A stretch of 64,000 nt of DNA from Nymphaea colorata (GCF_008831285.2 NC_045140.1:23640131-23704130), one strand, 5' to 3'. Numbered from the stretch's first letter, positions 13,101-25,029 are shown. The notes: generated from the sequence alone by a model not told the origin. A program made the numbers and translations.

Positions 13101-16100
13101 AAAAGAAGAAAAAAGCATGTGTAACACCACAAAAAACCAAGTGTTGAAATAAGCAACAAAAGCCTAGCAATTCATCTTGAAGATAGCAGTTTATTTAAGC
13201 AATATACGTGTAAAACGAAGAATTAGCACAATGGATTAGCAATTCATCTAAGACGCACTATATCTTTATACACAGGCATATACATGCCTCTATATTGCTA
13301 GAAAGAATCCCATGAGTTCATCGTTCTTCATCTTTTAATTAACACCTAAGGTAATACACATTCGAACACAAACATTAACCAGTGCTCATCAAAAAAATGG
13401 GGATTGGCGACACTTCAATTACTGAACATAACGAATAAACTGAAATTGTAAGTTGCAACTGTAAACACCATTCTCATGAGCATCGATGACAGAGCACCAA
13501 CTGCATTACAGATAGAAAGGTCACCAGAAATGGTTACAACTTACAAGAAAGAACAACAGCAAGAGAAAAAATTATGCACAAAAAAAAAGGAATCATATAT
13601 CTAACTAATGTTTGTAATCAACTAGCGAAACAAACTTAATTAAATGTTACATTACCATGGACGGCTGTCTCCATCCCAATCAAAGGGAACATCCCTCTCA
13701 AAACTCCCAAGACAATCCACAAGCGAAACTGATTCACCTAAAAAGTGTAGCAGATATCGCAAAGAGACAAATATCAAATAAGCATCATCACTTCCACAAG
13801 AAGGGTCTCAAACCTTTACCAGAATTTAAGTTGCTAATTATTTTAGCATATGGATCCAAAAGGACACGCCGCACATGGAACCTACTATCGCTGTCGCAAA
13901 GAGTAGTTCCCTGAAAAAAATGAGTTTCTGTAAAAATCCTCAACCACAAATCAACCAAGAAGATACCTACCAAAAATATAAGTAAATTACTTATTCTGGA
14001 AAAACTTTATTTGAAAGTTCCATAGTCACAAAAAACGCGTTATTTTCAAAAAAATGCGAGAAAATGAAATGTCGTTTAAAACTTAAAAAAACATGTTTTT
14101 TTTTAAACGTGAAAAACAAAAAAAAAAGCCTTTTTAACATGTTTTTAACGCATTTTTTTCATTTTTTCATTTTTCTCATGTATTTAATGTCATACAATTT
14201 TTTTCATCTTCGATTTTTATTTGTTGCAAAACTACTTATCTTTTGATGTTTGTGTTATTATTTTCTCACTTATTTTATTTTTCCCCATTTTTAGTTCTTT
14301 TTATTTTTTTTTCAAATACCATTTTTTTCTCGTATTTATCAAACCCGCCATATTATACACGAGAAAAACCTCGCCATTTAAAACTCCGAGATGTCCTTTG
14401 TGACTATGTATGAAACATTCTTCCCTTTTTCATGTCTATGAAAATCTTTGCTCTGCCAGCAGAATCAACTCAATGGCATCTGATATGTAGGTGAAAATTT
14501 CACAAACAAGATTTTTGTTTCTCTTAGATTATTCTGGAAGACTGGGCAGGAAGTGCACTGAAAGGTCACATAGTACATTCCTAACCTCGTCTTGTAATCT
14601 ACAGATTGAGTGGGAGACTAATGATTTCAATTTTGTAACAAGTTTACCATCTAAATTGATAGGCCCATGTAAAAATGGGCCAGAACGGATCCCCGCAACA
14701 ATAGGCGACACGAGTTACAGCAGCATGTCAGTAACACATAAGTTCCTAACGTATTTTGCATAAGTAGCATGGATGTGGATCTGGATCTGGGCTAATCTAA
14801 GATCCAAATACAATAGGCCATGTCTTAACAAGTAATTTAAAGTATCAGCATATATGCACAAGGAAGATCAATTATACATATAATGTGTTACAAATTTCCT
14901 ACAACTCTTGATCTAACAAGGTTCTGGTGCTAAAAAATATAACATTTATATGCAAAGATAAAAACACATGTTTACCTTACATCGATAGCCATAACATGAA
15001 TATCGGTCGGCATTTTCGATTGACGCATGCCAAATATCACTTGTTCGATTGACATATGGGTCTAGTTCAATCTCTAACTGCACAAAGCACAAATTTTTCA
15101 TGTCATCCAAGATCAAAAGAAAGTGGGGAAATGAGAAATGTACTACAAGTACCAAAAAAAGAACATGGAAAATGTTCATGCAGAAAGAATGTCGGAAGCC
15201 TGAAATTTCTCCAATAATCAACACGAGGGCATTGCTTATCAAACTGCCCCAAAGGTGAAATAAATGTGAAGAGCAATTTAGCACCTTATGTGCTATACTA
15301 TTATGCATTATATCAAAAAATAGCCTACGAAGTAGGCAAGTACCAAGAAGAGATCAACCAAGAGTAATGACATGAAACTTGACTTCAATTTCTTCCACAC
15401 AGATACATGTCTACCCATAGCCACAAATATCATGACATTTTTTAAAAGATCGTGATATTAATGAAATAAATAAATAAAACAAAAAAATGGGAAAAATCAC
15501 GGTATTTTCAAAAACTTTAAAAATCAATAATCGTGACTTTATCATGATTTTAATGCAATCTAATTGTGATTATTTCATTTATTTTTATTCCATTTTTCTA
15601 TTTTCATTTTTTTCAACTTTTGTTTCATTGTTTTATTTCCTCTGGGTATTTAACATGACCTCCTAGATGCAATACAATGCTTATTACTTTATCATTTTAA
15701 TTTAATTAGATGTTTTAATGCCTTCTAAGTAGCTTCTTATTTATTGCATTTTTACTAGCTTTTTTATTTTTTTAAAAAAGCTCCAAAATTTTCTGGAAAA
15801 AAAAATACTTTGGTGAAAATACCCAAGAAAAACCTCACTGTAAAAACCCGAGAACGATATTTGTGGCTATCAATGCAAAAAGAAATTTCCCAATCATAAA
15901 AGTGTACCTCAAAATACTATTTTTCTAAAATTAATTATAACCTATGAAGCTTCAAAAAATCAAAAAAGCTTTTTGAAGCTGCGAAGTTCAAACAAAGTGC
16001 ATACAAATAAGTAAATGATACTGATCGGTGAAACTTGATGTCATTCAAAAACCATTTCCAGTATGGCAGTTCAAAATTTTGTGAATTTTCATGAAAACTT

Positions 16101-19100
16101 AATAAAAGGTTGGCAAAGCAAAGAAAAGATCCACATCAAATAAAAACAGCATACCATAAAAAATTAAAAGAAAATACAGAATCTAGAATATTGTTATAAT
16201 GAAAATCATACAGATGGTTCGCTAGTCTTCTTCTCATACAAGCACAAGACCACATTTTCAGCATTCCTTGAAAATAAAGCGAAATTTGTAGCACCATCAT
16301 CACAGAAGGTAGCACCAAGGGGTTCAGGGAATCCCCTTCCAATACCCACAGGCACACAAAAATTTTGCCTCAAGTGGTTTCTGCAAAGAAAGTGAAAATA
16401 AACAAGGGAACATCATCAACAGCAGACCCTAGAATAAACGTACAACTAAAATTTTTCATCATATGAGGCAATTATTATTAGTTACAAAATCATCATATTG
16501 GTTTCGGTGTTCTGCACAACTAGCTCAGCGGAAACTGATCCCACAAGTGATTCAAACACTTGTGCATCTAATGCACATGCTTTATTATTTCCCATTTTGA
16601 GAACTTGGCACATTGAGTATAGACTGACATTGATGAATAACAAGCTGATTCAAATGATCTGTTTGATCAGGTTAACAAGCCAAGCACATACAGCAGGAAT
16701 TCAGGAACAAGCTGACATAGACTTGTGCAACAATCAAATGACAGGAAGAATGGATAACCATAGCTAAGAAGATATACACTATAGTTGTATGGCATATATT
16801 TTCTTTTCTTTCTTCTGATTGGCTTCAGTCCTTTGAATTGTCTATGAGGAGTTTTATATTCCATATTTTCCATTCACCTTCTTAACTAGTTTTCTTTTCT
16901 GGTATTCTGGTTTTAGCTTTTTTAGGTCCCAGGAGTTACCTGTACATTATATTCCTGGTTTATGCTTATCTTTTTTTGAATTAGTCTATTATTCACACTC
17001 ATGTCACTATTCTCCTTTCAATGTAGAACATGGAGAGGGAGAGGAGCTGTCAACGGGTCAGATCTAGGTTGCATACTCATCCAACAAGAAATCAGAATTT
17101 CACCTCGGTAAAAGTAATAGAATCCTGGTATGGAAGAATTCCTCTATAATGCATCTCTCTCAAATGTGATCCTTTTATGCCTTTATATCATATCAATGCA
17201 GAGAAGTTGCATCAGCTTCAACATTTACCACCCAATTTGAGAAAATGGATCGGCTATCAGATCCAGTCTGAAGTGTATGCTTCTACGTGAATGATAAAAC
17301 AGCAAGGATTCTGGCCTGAACCAGAATCCCTCATTTAAAACAATCTATCTCCCTTTACATCCAAGCTGTTGATGTGAGTGATGATAAGAATTTATCACGT
17401 ACTTGCTAGTCAATTTTATCCAAAGCAGATCTGACCCTGATCAGACCCATAAGCAGCTGAGGGATGGAGTGTGTGCCATGGCTATGGGATTCTATAGCCC
17501 AACTGACAGGTTCCATTATCTGAACATGTGCGTAACAACATATTATTTGGTCAGATGTAGATGTACCTACATAGACTGTACATATGGCTAGTGAACGTCT
17601 CGTCAATTTCTTCTGGTTCATATTGGATTGTGGATGGCAGTTGGATTCTTGAAGCATTTCTACCTTTTCTTTTGATCATTTGTCACTTCTACCATGTGAC
17701 ATATTGTTTCTCTTCTGCAGAAAGAGATCAGAGAGGACCAAGTGAGTTAGGATTCATTCATTTTATTTGCTGTCTGTAAGCACATATATAATATTACCAG
17801 ATACTAGATAGCCATATTTCTTCCCTCTCTTTTCAGATATGCATTTTGGTCCAACAGGAAACAATGTGGGCTTCATATTGCTTTCAGATAGAACTCCACA
17901 ATCCAGACATTGGAGATGCAACAAGAGAGCAAGAGCATGAAAAAACAGGAGATTTGAAATACTGATGGCACATTTAGTTGGAGAACTATTGTTCAAAATG
18001 CACAGTTGGCTAAGGATTGCTATTTACTGAATCTACATTGTGATTTCATTTATTGAACACCATAAGTTTTCTTTTTTTCTTTTTCAGGCAAGAGATTATA
18101 GACGCCGTGATGTGTGGGACGTATAACAAGGTATCACAATGAGCACAATAGGTTGCCCAACTCTGGCCACCATCAAAAAAAGTAAATTACTCTTTTTGGC
18201 ATAGTTTTGTCCTCATATACATTGGATTACCACCTCTCAAAGCACACTTGAATGCCTCAGATAGAGGAGAAAGAGACTTAACACCATATAGAATACTGCA
18301 GATAGAGGGAGAAAGAGAGTTAACACCATATAGGAGCTCCCAACTGTCATCAATCCAATGGTCATATTATGAGAACTTGACATTTTACCTCCATTTGCGT
18401 CAAACACAAAACAAGGAAACACTTTGCTTGTACCAACCAAACACAAGATAACTACACCATAGTAATAAATTCCTCTAGACATTCACACCATAGTGTCGTT
18501 ATTCACGAAAACTTATCTGCAAATAAGTTGTAGAGACCATCAAACACTATCTATAGACAATAAGCTTTATTTTCATGAACCAGAAAACAGAGGAGAATAG
18601 ACAAAAAATGTCTAGACTTTTGCATTCTCATGAAATTAAATGCCAAATCACTGTAGCATGATAACAAATTTAATTCACTATTTCTCCTAAAAGATTTTGC
18701 AATGACTAACAAGGTCTAGAGAATCACTTTATTGTCATCTTACAAGCATAGTCTATTGTGATTCCTTAACTTCATATGAACGAACACAACCTATATCTGC
18801 AGTTGTATTAATCATAACAGGCAAGATAATAGACTCACCTTATCCAAGATTCCTTGATGGAGGCATTAGGTTGTCGATGTAGGAGAAATGATAAATAAAA
18901 TGGAGCCTTTTTCAAGTCGAATGACAAGTTCAATGCAAATAAATATGAGTTTTTCCTCTCGAAAGGCATCTGCACTGAATCCTGCCCACTGATACGCAAA
19001 GGTAGTAGAACACGGAAGTAAATGAAGGATGAACAGTACAGGAAGTTATAAAATATGTGCAGAAGCATCTCCGTAAATGAGACTCAGTTTCTAAGTTTGC

Positions 19101-21070
19101 TAAGATTAATAAAATTCAATAATTCATTTCATATATATGTATATATATGTGTGTGTGTGTGTGTGTGTGAATTATGTCTTCCACCTTTTGTATCTACCAT
19201 ACCTATAACTTTTATATCATTTATGGAACCCTATAATGGGTCCACAGCCACGCCCCATTTAAATGAAAAGATAAGACACTATAGACAGAGAAAATGGATC
19301 GCAAATATACATAAACTCGATTCAGTTATTATGATAGAAAATAATCTATGGGTTAACAGTTAACACAGTTTGTTATCATACAGTAGGATTTGAATGGTCA
19401 TCTGATTCTGTTTCAAAATTCTAAACGAATGTATCTGGAAGTAATTATAAATTTCATTTTTTCTTCCTTAAAACCTGACTAGATGAAGTCAGGCCCAAGG
19501 TCGGCAATCATATAATAGCATAATAGGTAAGACATATTAGCAACCAACAGGCAATTTTTCACCTTTATTACCTACTAAAGCAAGAACATATTAAAAGTTA
19601 AGCAGTTATTTGTAAATTTCTCTAAAAGCACCCTATAGATGGCTGATACTGGCCAATGTCTGTCACGGTGTATCAGGCAAAATGTTGTATGAATTGGGTA
19701 TTTGGGCCTCCAAAACTATAACAAACCTGACTTTGTTAACATTGTCCAATCCTGGTAAATATTGAAACATCATGCAAATAATATCCAAACATTAAAACAG
19801 GGCTTTTTTCAAGTTGAACTTAGGAGCATCTGGTTTTCATGTTTTTCATTTTTTCTCCATCTTTCAAACTTGGACAATTTTGTAATAGCTGGGTAACTTT
19901 TTCACCATCTTTTATTCATCCCTATTTAAAATGAAAAAGGTTGAACCGTTGAAGATAATTTCTGTGAAAATCTCATGCGTTGTGGTGCTTCATAGGCAAC
20001 TTAACAATATAATAGACTTTTTATTAATTATAAAAAAAAGTTTCAAGTATTAGAAAATTCTTAAAAGCACAGGCAAACTATTAGCAATTATAAAAGGTGC
20101 ATCTAAAATTTTGATATTGCTAAAAATGTACCTAGCGTTTTTCACTGCACATCAATTCTTTCTGATAAATCAATCTAAGTTATCCAAAACTCAAGGCGAA
20201 TGAGATTCATCTTCAACTAACTTATAACAAAAAAAGTCATTTCAAATAACAGGCAGAAAACTAGCTAATTGCAACTAAAGGCTGCACATGACACCAAGTA
20301 CCGCATAACTAAGGGCAAAACAAAATTGGAAATGTTGTATCCACAATTAAGAATATCTTACTTTTCTAATTGAACGCAGATTGCACCAGGAGGCAAACTT
20401 TGATGCTCTGGGACCACCCAAGAAGAGGAGTCTGATCTAAACATACCCTGTCAACGTGAACACTCTGCATTTAGGATATATATTGCCACAAAATCCAATT
20501 TTAAATTTCATTGGATCACTGTTGTACCCAATTTAGGAACAAATCATGGTCACCAGTCTCAGCAGGCAATGAGGACACCTCAACCCTCAGTTCGTAGGTC
20601 AAGTCCTTCCGCCTGACCAGTACTTTAACCTATCCACAACCACGACAACATTAAAAGGCAATCCCACACTGTAAAATAAAATCAAGCGAATCTCACAACC
20701 AACAAGAAAACTATAAGCATCAAATGACCTGGCCACCCAGCTCCGTCCAAAACGAATACTTGGACACCTTATCGTGGCTGAGGGACTGACTACTTTTATC
20801 AGTAGGAGCGACGATTTCATTGATATCCCGTTGCCAGACCGAGCAGGTTTCCCCTCCAAATTGTTTACAGTTCCTGCCGTGAAACACCCTCGATCCTGAC
20901 TTCTTCTCAAGATTGTAAACCCCGCCAAGTCGATCAGCCCTTCCTTCATTCTTTATTACCCAAGATTTTTGAATTCCCACAAGAAATTCAACATCGGCGC
21001 TCTTATAAACAAGGGAACCCAGAGACAGCGAACTCGTAAAGGAAGGATAAGCGATTGGAAACGATGAAAC
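1768..21070 (-). CDS. ISA2: Isoamylase 2-like starch debranching enzyme subunit (partial, 18 exons seen)
   Basis: Plastid isoamylase-type debranching protein. In plants ISA2 is the non-catalytic partner of ISA1 in the complex that trims pre-amylopectin. Exons join in phase (high to low): 21070-20729, 20629-20528, 20447-20362, 18988-18839, 16380-16212, 15077-14976, 13910-13814, 13737-13656, 12847-12711, 12633-12564, 9301-9199, 6844-6738, 6567-6507, 4643-4443, 4239-4118, 3976-3881, 2024-1961, 1874-1768, about 732 codons. A CBM48-like segment (PLGATFCDDGATNFALFS) lies in the 16380 exon. The barrel includes GVNAVLLEPIFPF, FFSPMNSYGP, FPHWKRWAE and NMGDEYG. The family's catalytic acids are replaced: the GFRFD nucleophile site reads GFVFVDA, the acid-base Glu site reads LIADGF, and the HDGF site reads RNFGLS. 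This is the ISA2 signature and argues against ISA1 or ISA3. About 140 C-terminal residues lie beyond the left edge. The start is unresolved: a Ser-rich, transit-peptide-like stretch opens the 21070 exon without an ATG. Confidence 0.9.
7127..7171. repeat. TA then CA compound microsatellite
   Basis: A (TA)n run passes directly into (CA)n inside an ISA2 intron. Low-complexity sequence; the reading frames across it are meaningless. Confidence 0.9.
7755..7985. mobile_element. hAT-like MITE, 231 bp, CAGTGTTAT termini
   Basis: The termini are the perfect 9-bp inverted repeat CAGTGTTAT / ATAACACTG. The flanking octamers GCTAAAAT (7747-7754) and GTTAAAAT (7986-7993) differ at one base, consistent with an aged 8-bp target-site duplication. 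A CA start with an 8-bp duplication is typical of hAT elements. It has no coding capacity and sits in the ISA2 intron between the exons at 6844 and 9199. Confidence 0.8.
10106..11000. mobile_element. hAT-like non-autonomous element, 895 bp, with 8-bp target duplication
   Basis: It starts CTATGTCACATAGG and ends ACTATGACATAG, so the inner-facing termini share CTATGTCA. The flanks are the identical octamer GTTGGGAT (10098-10105 and 11001-11008). The left end carries GGTACGGGTACGG-like words, also seen in the element at 79-428. The interior includes reiterated CAAGCATAACCTAA-like segments and, near 10710-10900, an unusually GC-rich stretch that could be captured sequence. No transposase was recognised. 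Confidence 0.85.
11212..11539. repeat. Foldback repeat with arms of about 70-80 bp
   Basis: The left arm (11212 to about 11290) and right arm (about 11469-11539) are inverted copies with roughly 85 percent identity by eye, sharing for example CAGATCTCCCATCT. The loop contains CT/GA-rich runs and a short GC-rich segment. It could fold into a long hairpin RNA if transcribed in the ISA2 intron. It is either a foldback MITE or an inverted duplication. Confidence 0.75.
11786..12106. mobile_element. MITE, 321 bp, perfect 14-bp TIRs (TGTCACAAAAAACG)
   Basis: The termini TGTCACAAAAAACG (11786-11799) and its exact complement (12093-12106) bracket a low-complexity AT-rich core with ATACGGCG-like words. 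I see no clear target duplication. It is related at its ends to the elements at 14021 and 15417. Confidence 0.75.
14021..14408. mobile_element. MITE, 388 bp, perfect 12-bp TIRs (CATAGTCACAAA)
   Basis: CATAGTCACAAA (14021-14032) is exactly complemented by TTTGTGACTATG (14397-14408). The inner left end continues AAAACGCG like the element at 11786. The core is T-rich and non-coding. No convincing target duplication is visible. It lies in the ISA2 intron between the exons at 14976 and 13910. Confidence 0.75.
15417..15870. mobile_element. MITE, 454 bp, perfect 15-bp TIRs (ATAGCCACAAATATC)
   Basis: ATAGCCACAAATATC (15417-15431) and its exact complement (15856-15870) bound a core that repeats ATCGTGAT-like words and poly-T tracts. 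The terminal consensus ATAGYCACAAA is shared with the element at 14021, placing them in one family. Non-coding, in an ISA2 intron. Confidence 0.75.
18258..18335. repeat. Short tandem duplication in an ISA2 intron
   Basis: Two adjacent imperfect copies of about 40 bases (from 18258 and from 18299) share CAGATAGAGG and TTAACACCATATAG. Non-coding; a likely replication-slippage duplication. Confidence 0.7.
19133..19169. repeat. TA/TG microsatellite
   Basis: A short AT run followed by (GT)n in the ISA2 intron between the exons at 20362 and 18988. Confidence 0.85.
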
Positions 21071-21470
21071 CTGCGAAACATGAGTTAGAAAGAATTACGA
21101 GCTGATACGAAATTCTGTATAGTTTTCTCCTTTTATGCAGTTAAGAAGAAAAAAACAATGAGATAAAACTTTGTCCTCTCGTCACCCGAGGTCCACAGCG
21201 TAAAATCTTCGAAAAAAAAAAGCCGCGATAGATGATGAATCAAAGGAAGAACAACAATACATCGGACGATCTCGTGTTCGTGGGAATCCGCCGGCCAATG
21301 CCGTGGACCCAAGAATTCCGAAGACAGAAAGCAGAGGAGAGAGTATCGAGCAGAAACGAAATTCTGCACAGGTCATTTTCTAGCGTACGCAATAAAAAGT
21401 TTAACAAAAACAAAACAGTGACCTCTCATCGTTCTCCAACTCGGCTGTTTCAGGATATAACATTAGGTAC

Positions 21471-21539
21471 AAGAAAACGAAATTTATTATAGTTGATGTC
21501 GCAAAAAGTAACAACAAGGACTGACGAGAGAATTGCCAT
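21471..21539 (-). CDS. Candidate first coding exon of the ISA2-like gene
   Basis: The next exon opens at 21070 in phase 0 with no in-frame ATG behind it, so the start must lie in an upstream exon. The only phase-compatible option I found is an ATG at 21539-21537 followed by 23 codons (MAILSSVLVVTF...) to 21471, ahead of a weak donor (CTT|GTACCT). Joined to the 21070 exon it gives a Ser/Phe-rich, chloroplast-transit-like N-terminus. Other ATGs at 21376, 21559 and 21616 open reading frames whose better donors leave the wrong phase. This is a proposal only; transcript data would decide it. Confidence 0.3.
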
Positions 21540-21575
21540 TGATAGGAATCACTCGCCATCTTCAAACCCACGCAC

Positions 21576-21609
<34 letters not shown>
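21576..21609. repeat. GA/CT microsatellite in the ISA2 5' leader or promoter
   Basis: A run of GA dinucleotides lies just upstream of the ISA2 first-exon region; on the gene strand it reads as CT. Pyrimidine-rich microsatellites are common in plant 5' leaders and core promoters, so it may lie in the transcribed leader. The transcription start cannot be fixed from sequence alone. Confidence 0.6.
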
Positions 21610-21610
<1 letters not shown>

Positions 21611-21833
21611 CACCATCAGGAAAGATCGGAGGGTTCTCCCAAACCCGGAAAGAAAGAGTGCGTGGGAGTGAGCGCGAGAGGGAGAGCGCGAAAGCGCCCT
21701 CTCGGTTTTATCAGGTAATTTTCACTTTGACGCCCCACCTAATGCTCTAAGGTCACAATAAGACTTACAGCTTTTGAAATGACGTTTGAGGACAATTTGT
21801 TTTCGTCTTGCATGAATGTGGGCCTTATACTTT

Positions 21834-21921
21834 CGTGTGTAGACGTCCCTAGTTCGATTTTCATTGTGTACGAGCCTCGTGTGAAGACGTCTCTAGTTCG
21901 ATTTTCATTGTGTCCGAGCCT
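21834..21921. repeat. 44-bp tandem duplication upstream of the ISA2 gene
   Basis: Two adjacent 44-base copies, 21834-21877 and 21878-21921, share the core CTAGTTCGATTTTCATTGTG and differ at only a few positions. They lie about 300 bp upstream of the probable ISA2 start, within promoter distance. No known element is recognised in the unit. Confidence 0.8.
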
Positions 21922-22510
21922 CAGTGGTGCGCATGGTATCTTAATTGACAAGTGCTGATGCCAACGCAGCTAAACATCTAGATTTTTTTTTTTTTTTTTA
22001 CTACGGGCTCGTGATCTTCTCACACACTACGTTTGTACCAAGAATATTTTGTTTTTCAAAAAAAAAAAAAAAAAAGACAATTCATACTTCATGGTATACG
22101 GTACTACCAATTGAATGCTTTTCAACCGTCTAATATGGGAGGAGGGATCCGAAATGATATTCGTTTGCAAAGACATTTTAAAAAAACAAGCTTTTCTTTT
22201 TCTTTTTCAGAAATTAATACAATACAAGACGAATGCAAGGCGCCTACTAGAAAATGTTTGACGTGCTATATGCCTATGAAACATATTTTGTCGGCGATAT
22301 TAACCAAGTCTGGCTCCTCAACTTGCTTGAGATATCAAGTTGAATCTTTTATTTTGCTCGAGTTGTTTTAATGAATGAGTTGAACTCAGGTTTAGTTCGT
22401 CCACTACCAGTCATGGAGCACCTATTTGCATCTCCAAAAAAAATAAACAGTCTTACAGTTCAGCTACGAACTAACTGACACGTGAGTCTAAAAAAAGACA
22501 AACAAAAGAA

Positions 22511-22514
<4 letters not shown>

Positions 22515-22576
<62 letters not shown>
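22515..22576. repeat. TA-GT-GA compound microsatellite
   Basis: (TA)n, (GT)n and (GA)n follow each other without a gap. This is the first of several TA-based microsatellites that sit beside GAAATCAG/GATTTCAAT palindromic sequence in this region. Confidence 0.9.
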
Positions 22577-22722
22577 ATTGAAATTAGTTAGTTAGTGATC
22601 ATTTTGTATTTTGTAACACTAAAAAACATAAGGAAAAGTGTACGTAAAAAACTGTGGCAAAGCAATTAGTCGTTGCAAATACACCTTCTGTGGTGATATT
22701 TAATGACATAAAAAAAAAAAAC

Positions 22723-23070
22723 TATATGACCACAAAGTTTAGCAGGTTGATTTCAATCCACACACACACATATGTATATGTGTGTGTAGGAAGAGATAAA
22801 AAAAATGAAATCAGCTAGCTACCTTTGCCGCTAGATGGTTATTTTATGTGATTAAAAATAATTGCAAAATATGCATTAAAACAACTATCCGTGCATACAG
22901 TATTCTTTTTTCTATTTTTTAACATACATTTTTTTATGCTTTTCAACGATACAAAATACAAAATGATCATCTGACTACAAAAGTAGCTTATTGATTTCAA
23001 TATATATATATATATATATATATATGAATTGAAATCAGCGGGTTACCTTTGTGGCTGGATGATGATTTTT
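22723..23070. repeat. Two related palindromes with microsatellite loops
   Basis: Hairpin one pairs 22723-22757 with about 22805-22845 around a CA/TG-rich loop. Hairpin two pairs 22961-23000 with about 23027-23070 around an AT run. In both the arms carry GATTTCAAT / TGAAATCAGC and an ACCTTTG(T/C) block, so they are copies of one palindromic family. A third, half-copy adjoins 22577. They are probably MITEs whose loop is a TA microsatellite. Confidence 0.6.
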
Positions 23071-24892
23071 CTTATTTTGTATTATAAAAAGATTTATTTA
23101 CAGCGGCCAGTTGTTTGCCACGGTTTTCAGTAAATAAAATACACCTTTTATGACGTCTTTTTTAACACGTAAATAAAAAAATAACCATAGTCAGAAAAGT
23201 AACTACATTGGTCTTGTTTAGATTCCTCGGTCAAATTCGATTTAACGCTGGCTTCCGATAACGCGGCAAAAAGTTCGGTCCCGCCGTGCTCTTGCAAAAT
23301 GTCGCGGAGCTCTATTCACCGAAAGGGTATTAACCCAAACGGCATGTATGGAAAAATCCCATAATTATTGCTAGGTTCCATCTTAAGACACCATAGAAAA
23401 GCCGTTTCATCAAAAGTTATTGATTTTAATTAGGTAATGTATGCTCGTGATCTATTCAGAGTATGATGTATATTAAATTAGTTACAGAATTTATATGGAA
23501 CTCCTTAAGTAACATTTTAATAACTCAAATCGAAGAAAGGATATATATATATATACATATATATACCACATATAGGCTGGAATTGCCCACACCAGCCCAT
23601 CAATTTTTCTTTATTTTTACATTAAGGTCTTCAAATATTTGCTCTATTAGATATGTGAGTGTTTCTTTGGATATAGAAATTTGTGAATCAGTGCCATTCC
23701 ACAAAAATGTTTTTTGGCTCTACTATATATATATATATATATATATCCCCAATTTTGACAAAAAGAAGCATTAACTACGCAGTTATACACACATAAGCAC
23801 ATGCAAGCTGAAGTTGTGAGCTAAATTTAGCCTGTTCAAGCTTAAGTTATTTATCAGCACGAAGCTTTTCTCATCTAGAATCCTGTTCTTTATCATTCGT
23901 CTTATCTTCGGACTCATTTTCCCTTCCAATCGAACAGTTGTTTGGACACCTTACTTGAGAATGATATGTGCCAACTCCAGCTCCCAAACAAGCAGCAAAC
24001 GCATCAGAAATTTCCTAGCGAATTTTTCAGACTTGGATTTTTTAGACCCTTATTTAAAATCTCATTTGCAAATTCTGCTTCAGAACAAAGCATGAGGTCA
24101 ACTCAAGAAAATGACATCTTTCCATTAGGGCAGTCTAGAACCACATCTGGTTATAGTTATCCAAAACAACCAAGAATAGATATGTGCTGTGATTTTGCTA
24201 AAAACAAATCACATTAGCTGATAATTTAAAATATGCACATTGTACGCGATTCAAATCCATAAAACAGGTCATGTTCGTTTCCCTCAAATATAAGATCCAA
24301 AGTGATTTGAAATCCTCATGAATCTTGGGCCGCATTTATTCACTAATGAGTTGAAATCAGATCACCACAGATTTGAGGTCCAACCCTATGGCGACTTGAA
24401 ATCCACTGTTTGTTAAAACGGTTTGATTTCAACAGTCAACGATTTGGAATCCCAACACTAGGGAAAGCGAACCATAACCTGTGGTTCTTTTCCTCTACTA
24501 GTTAGGGGGTGGAGCGAGAAATTTCTAGTTAGGGGCAACTCCATTTGCCTGGACTCGGATCCAGCTTGAACATGGAAAATATTTCCACCGGCCTGTGTGG
24601 GCAACTGACCACACGAGCCCACACATGGCTCCACTCCTGAGATTACTAAATTCAAGTGAACATTAGGTACCTGAAGGCTTTTTGGAAGCATTGGCAGGAC
24701 TCCTAAGCCCACTAGGCCCTTGGAGACTGTAAACCGTAAATCTATAGCTTCAAATTGTATAAAGAGTGTCTTTCATGAGAATCCAATGGTGACATATGCT
24801 AGTCTTAACTCACCCACTATGCCAACACCTCTGGATATGAGGGGTCAATCACTAGCAGCAAAAAAGCTAGGTGAAGAGAAGGCAAAAGAAAG

Positions 24893-24894
<2 letters not shown>

Positions 24895-24968
<74 letters not shown>

Positions 24969-24998
24969 GAGAGAGAGAGAGAGAGAGAGACGGGGAGA

Positions 24999-25029
<31 letters not shown>
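24895..25029. repeat. Long TA then GA compound microsatellite
   Basis: About 70 bases of (TA)n are followed by about 60 bases of interrupted (GA)n. This is likely to be length-polymorphic and hard to assemble. Confidence 0.95.

Noticed and set aside
21401-21616. A start of the ISA2 protein at the ATG at 21616 or 21559.
   Set aside because: The frame runs through a CT microsatellite, and its better donors leave the wrong phase for the exon at 21070.
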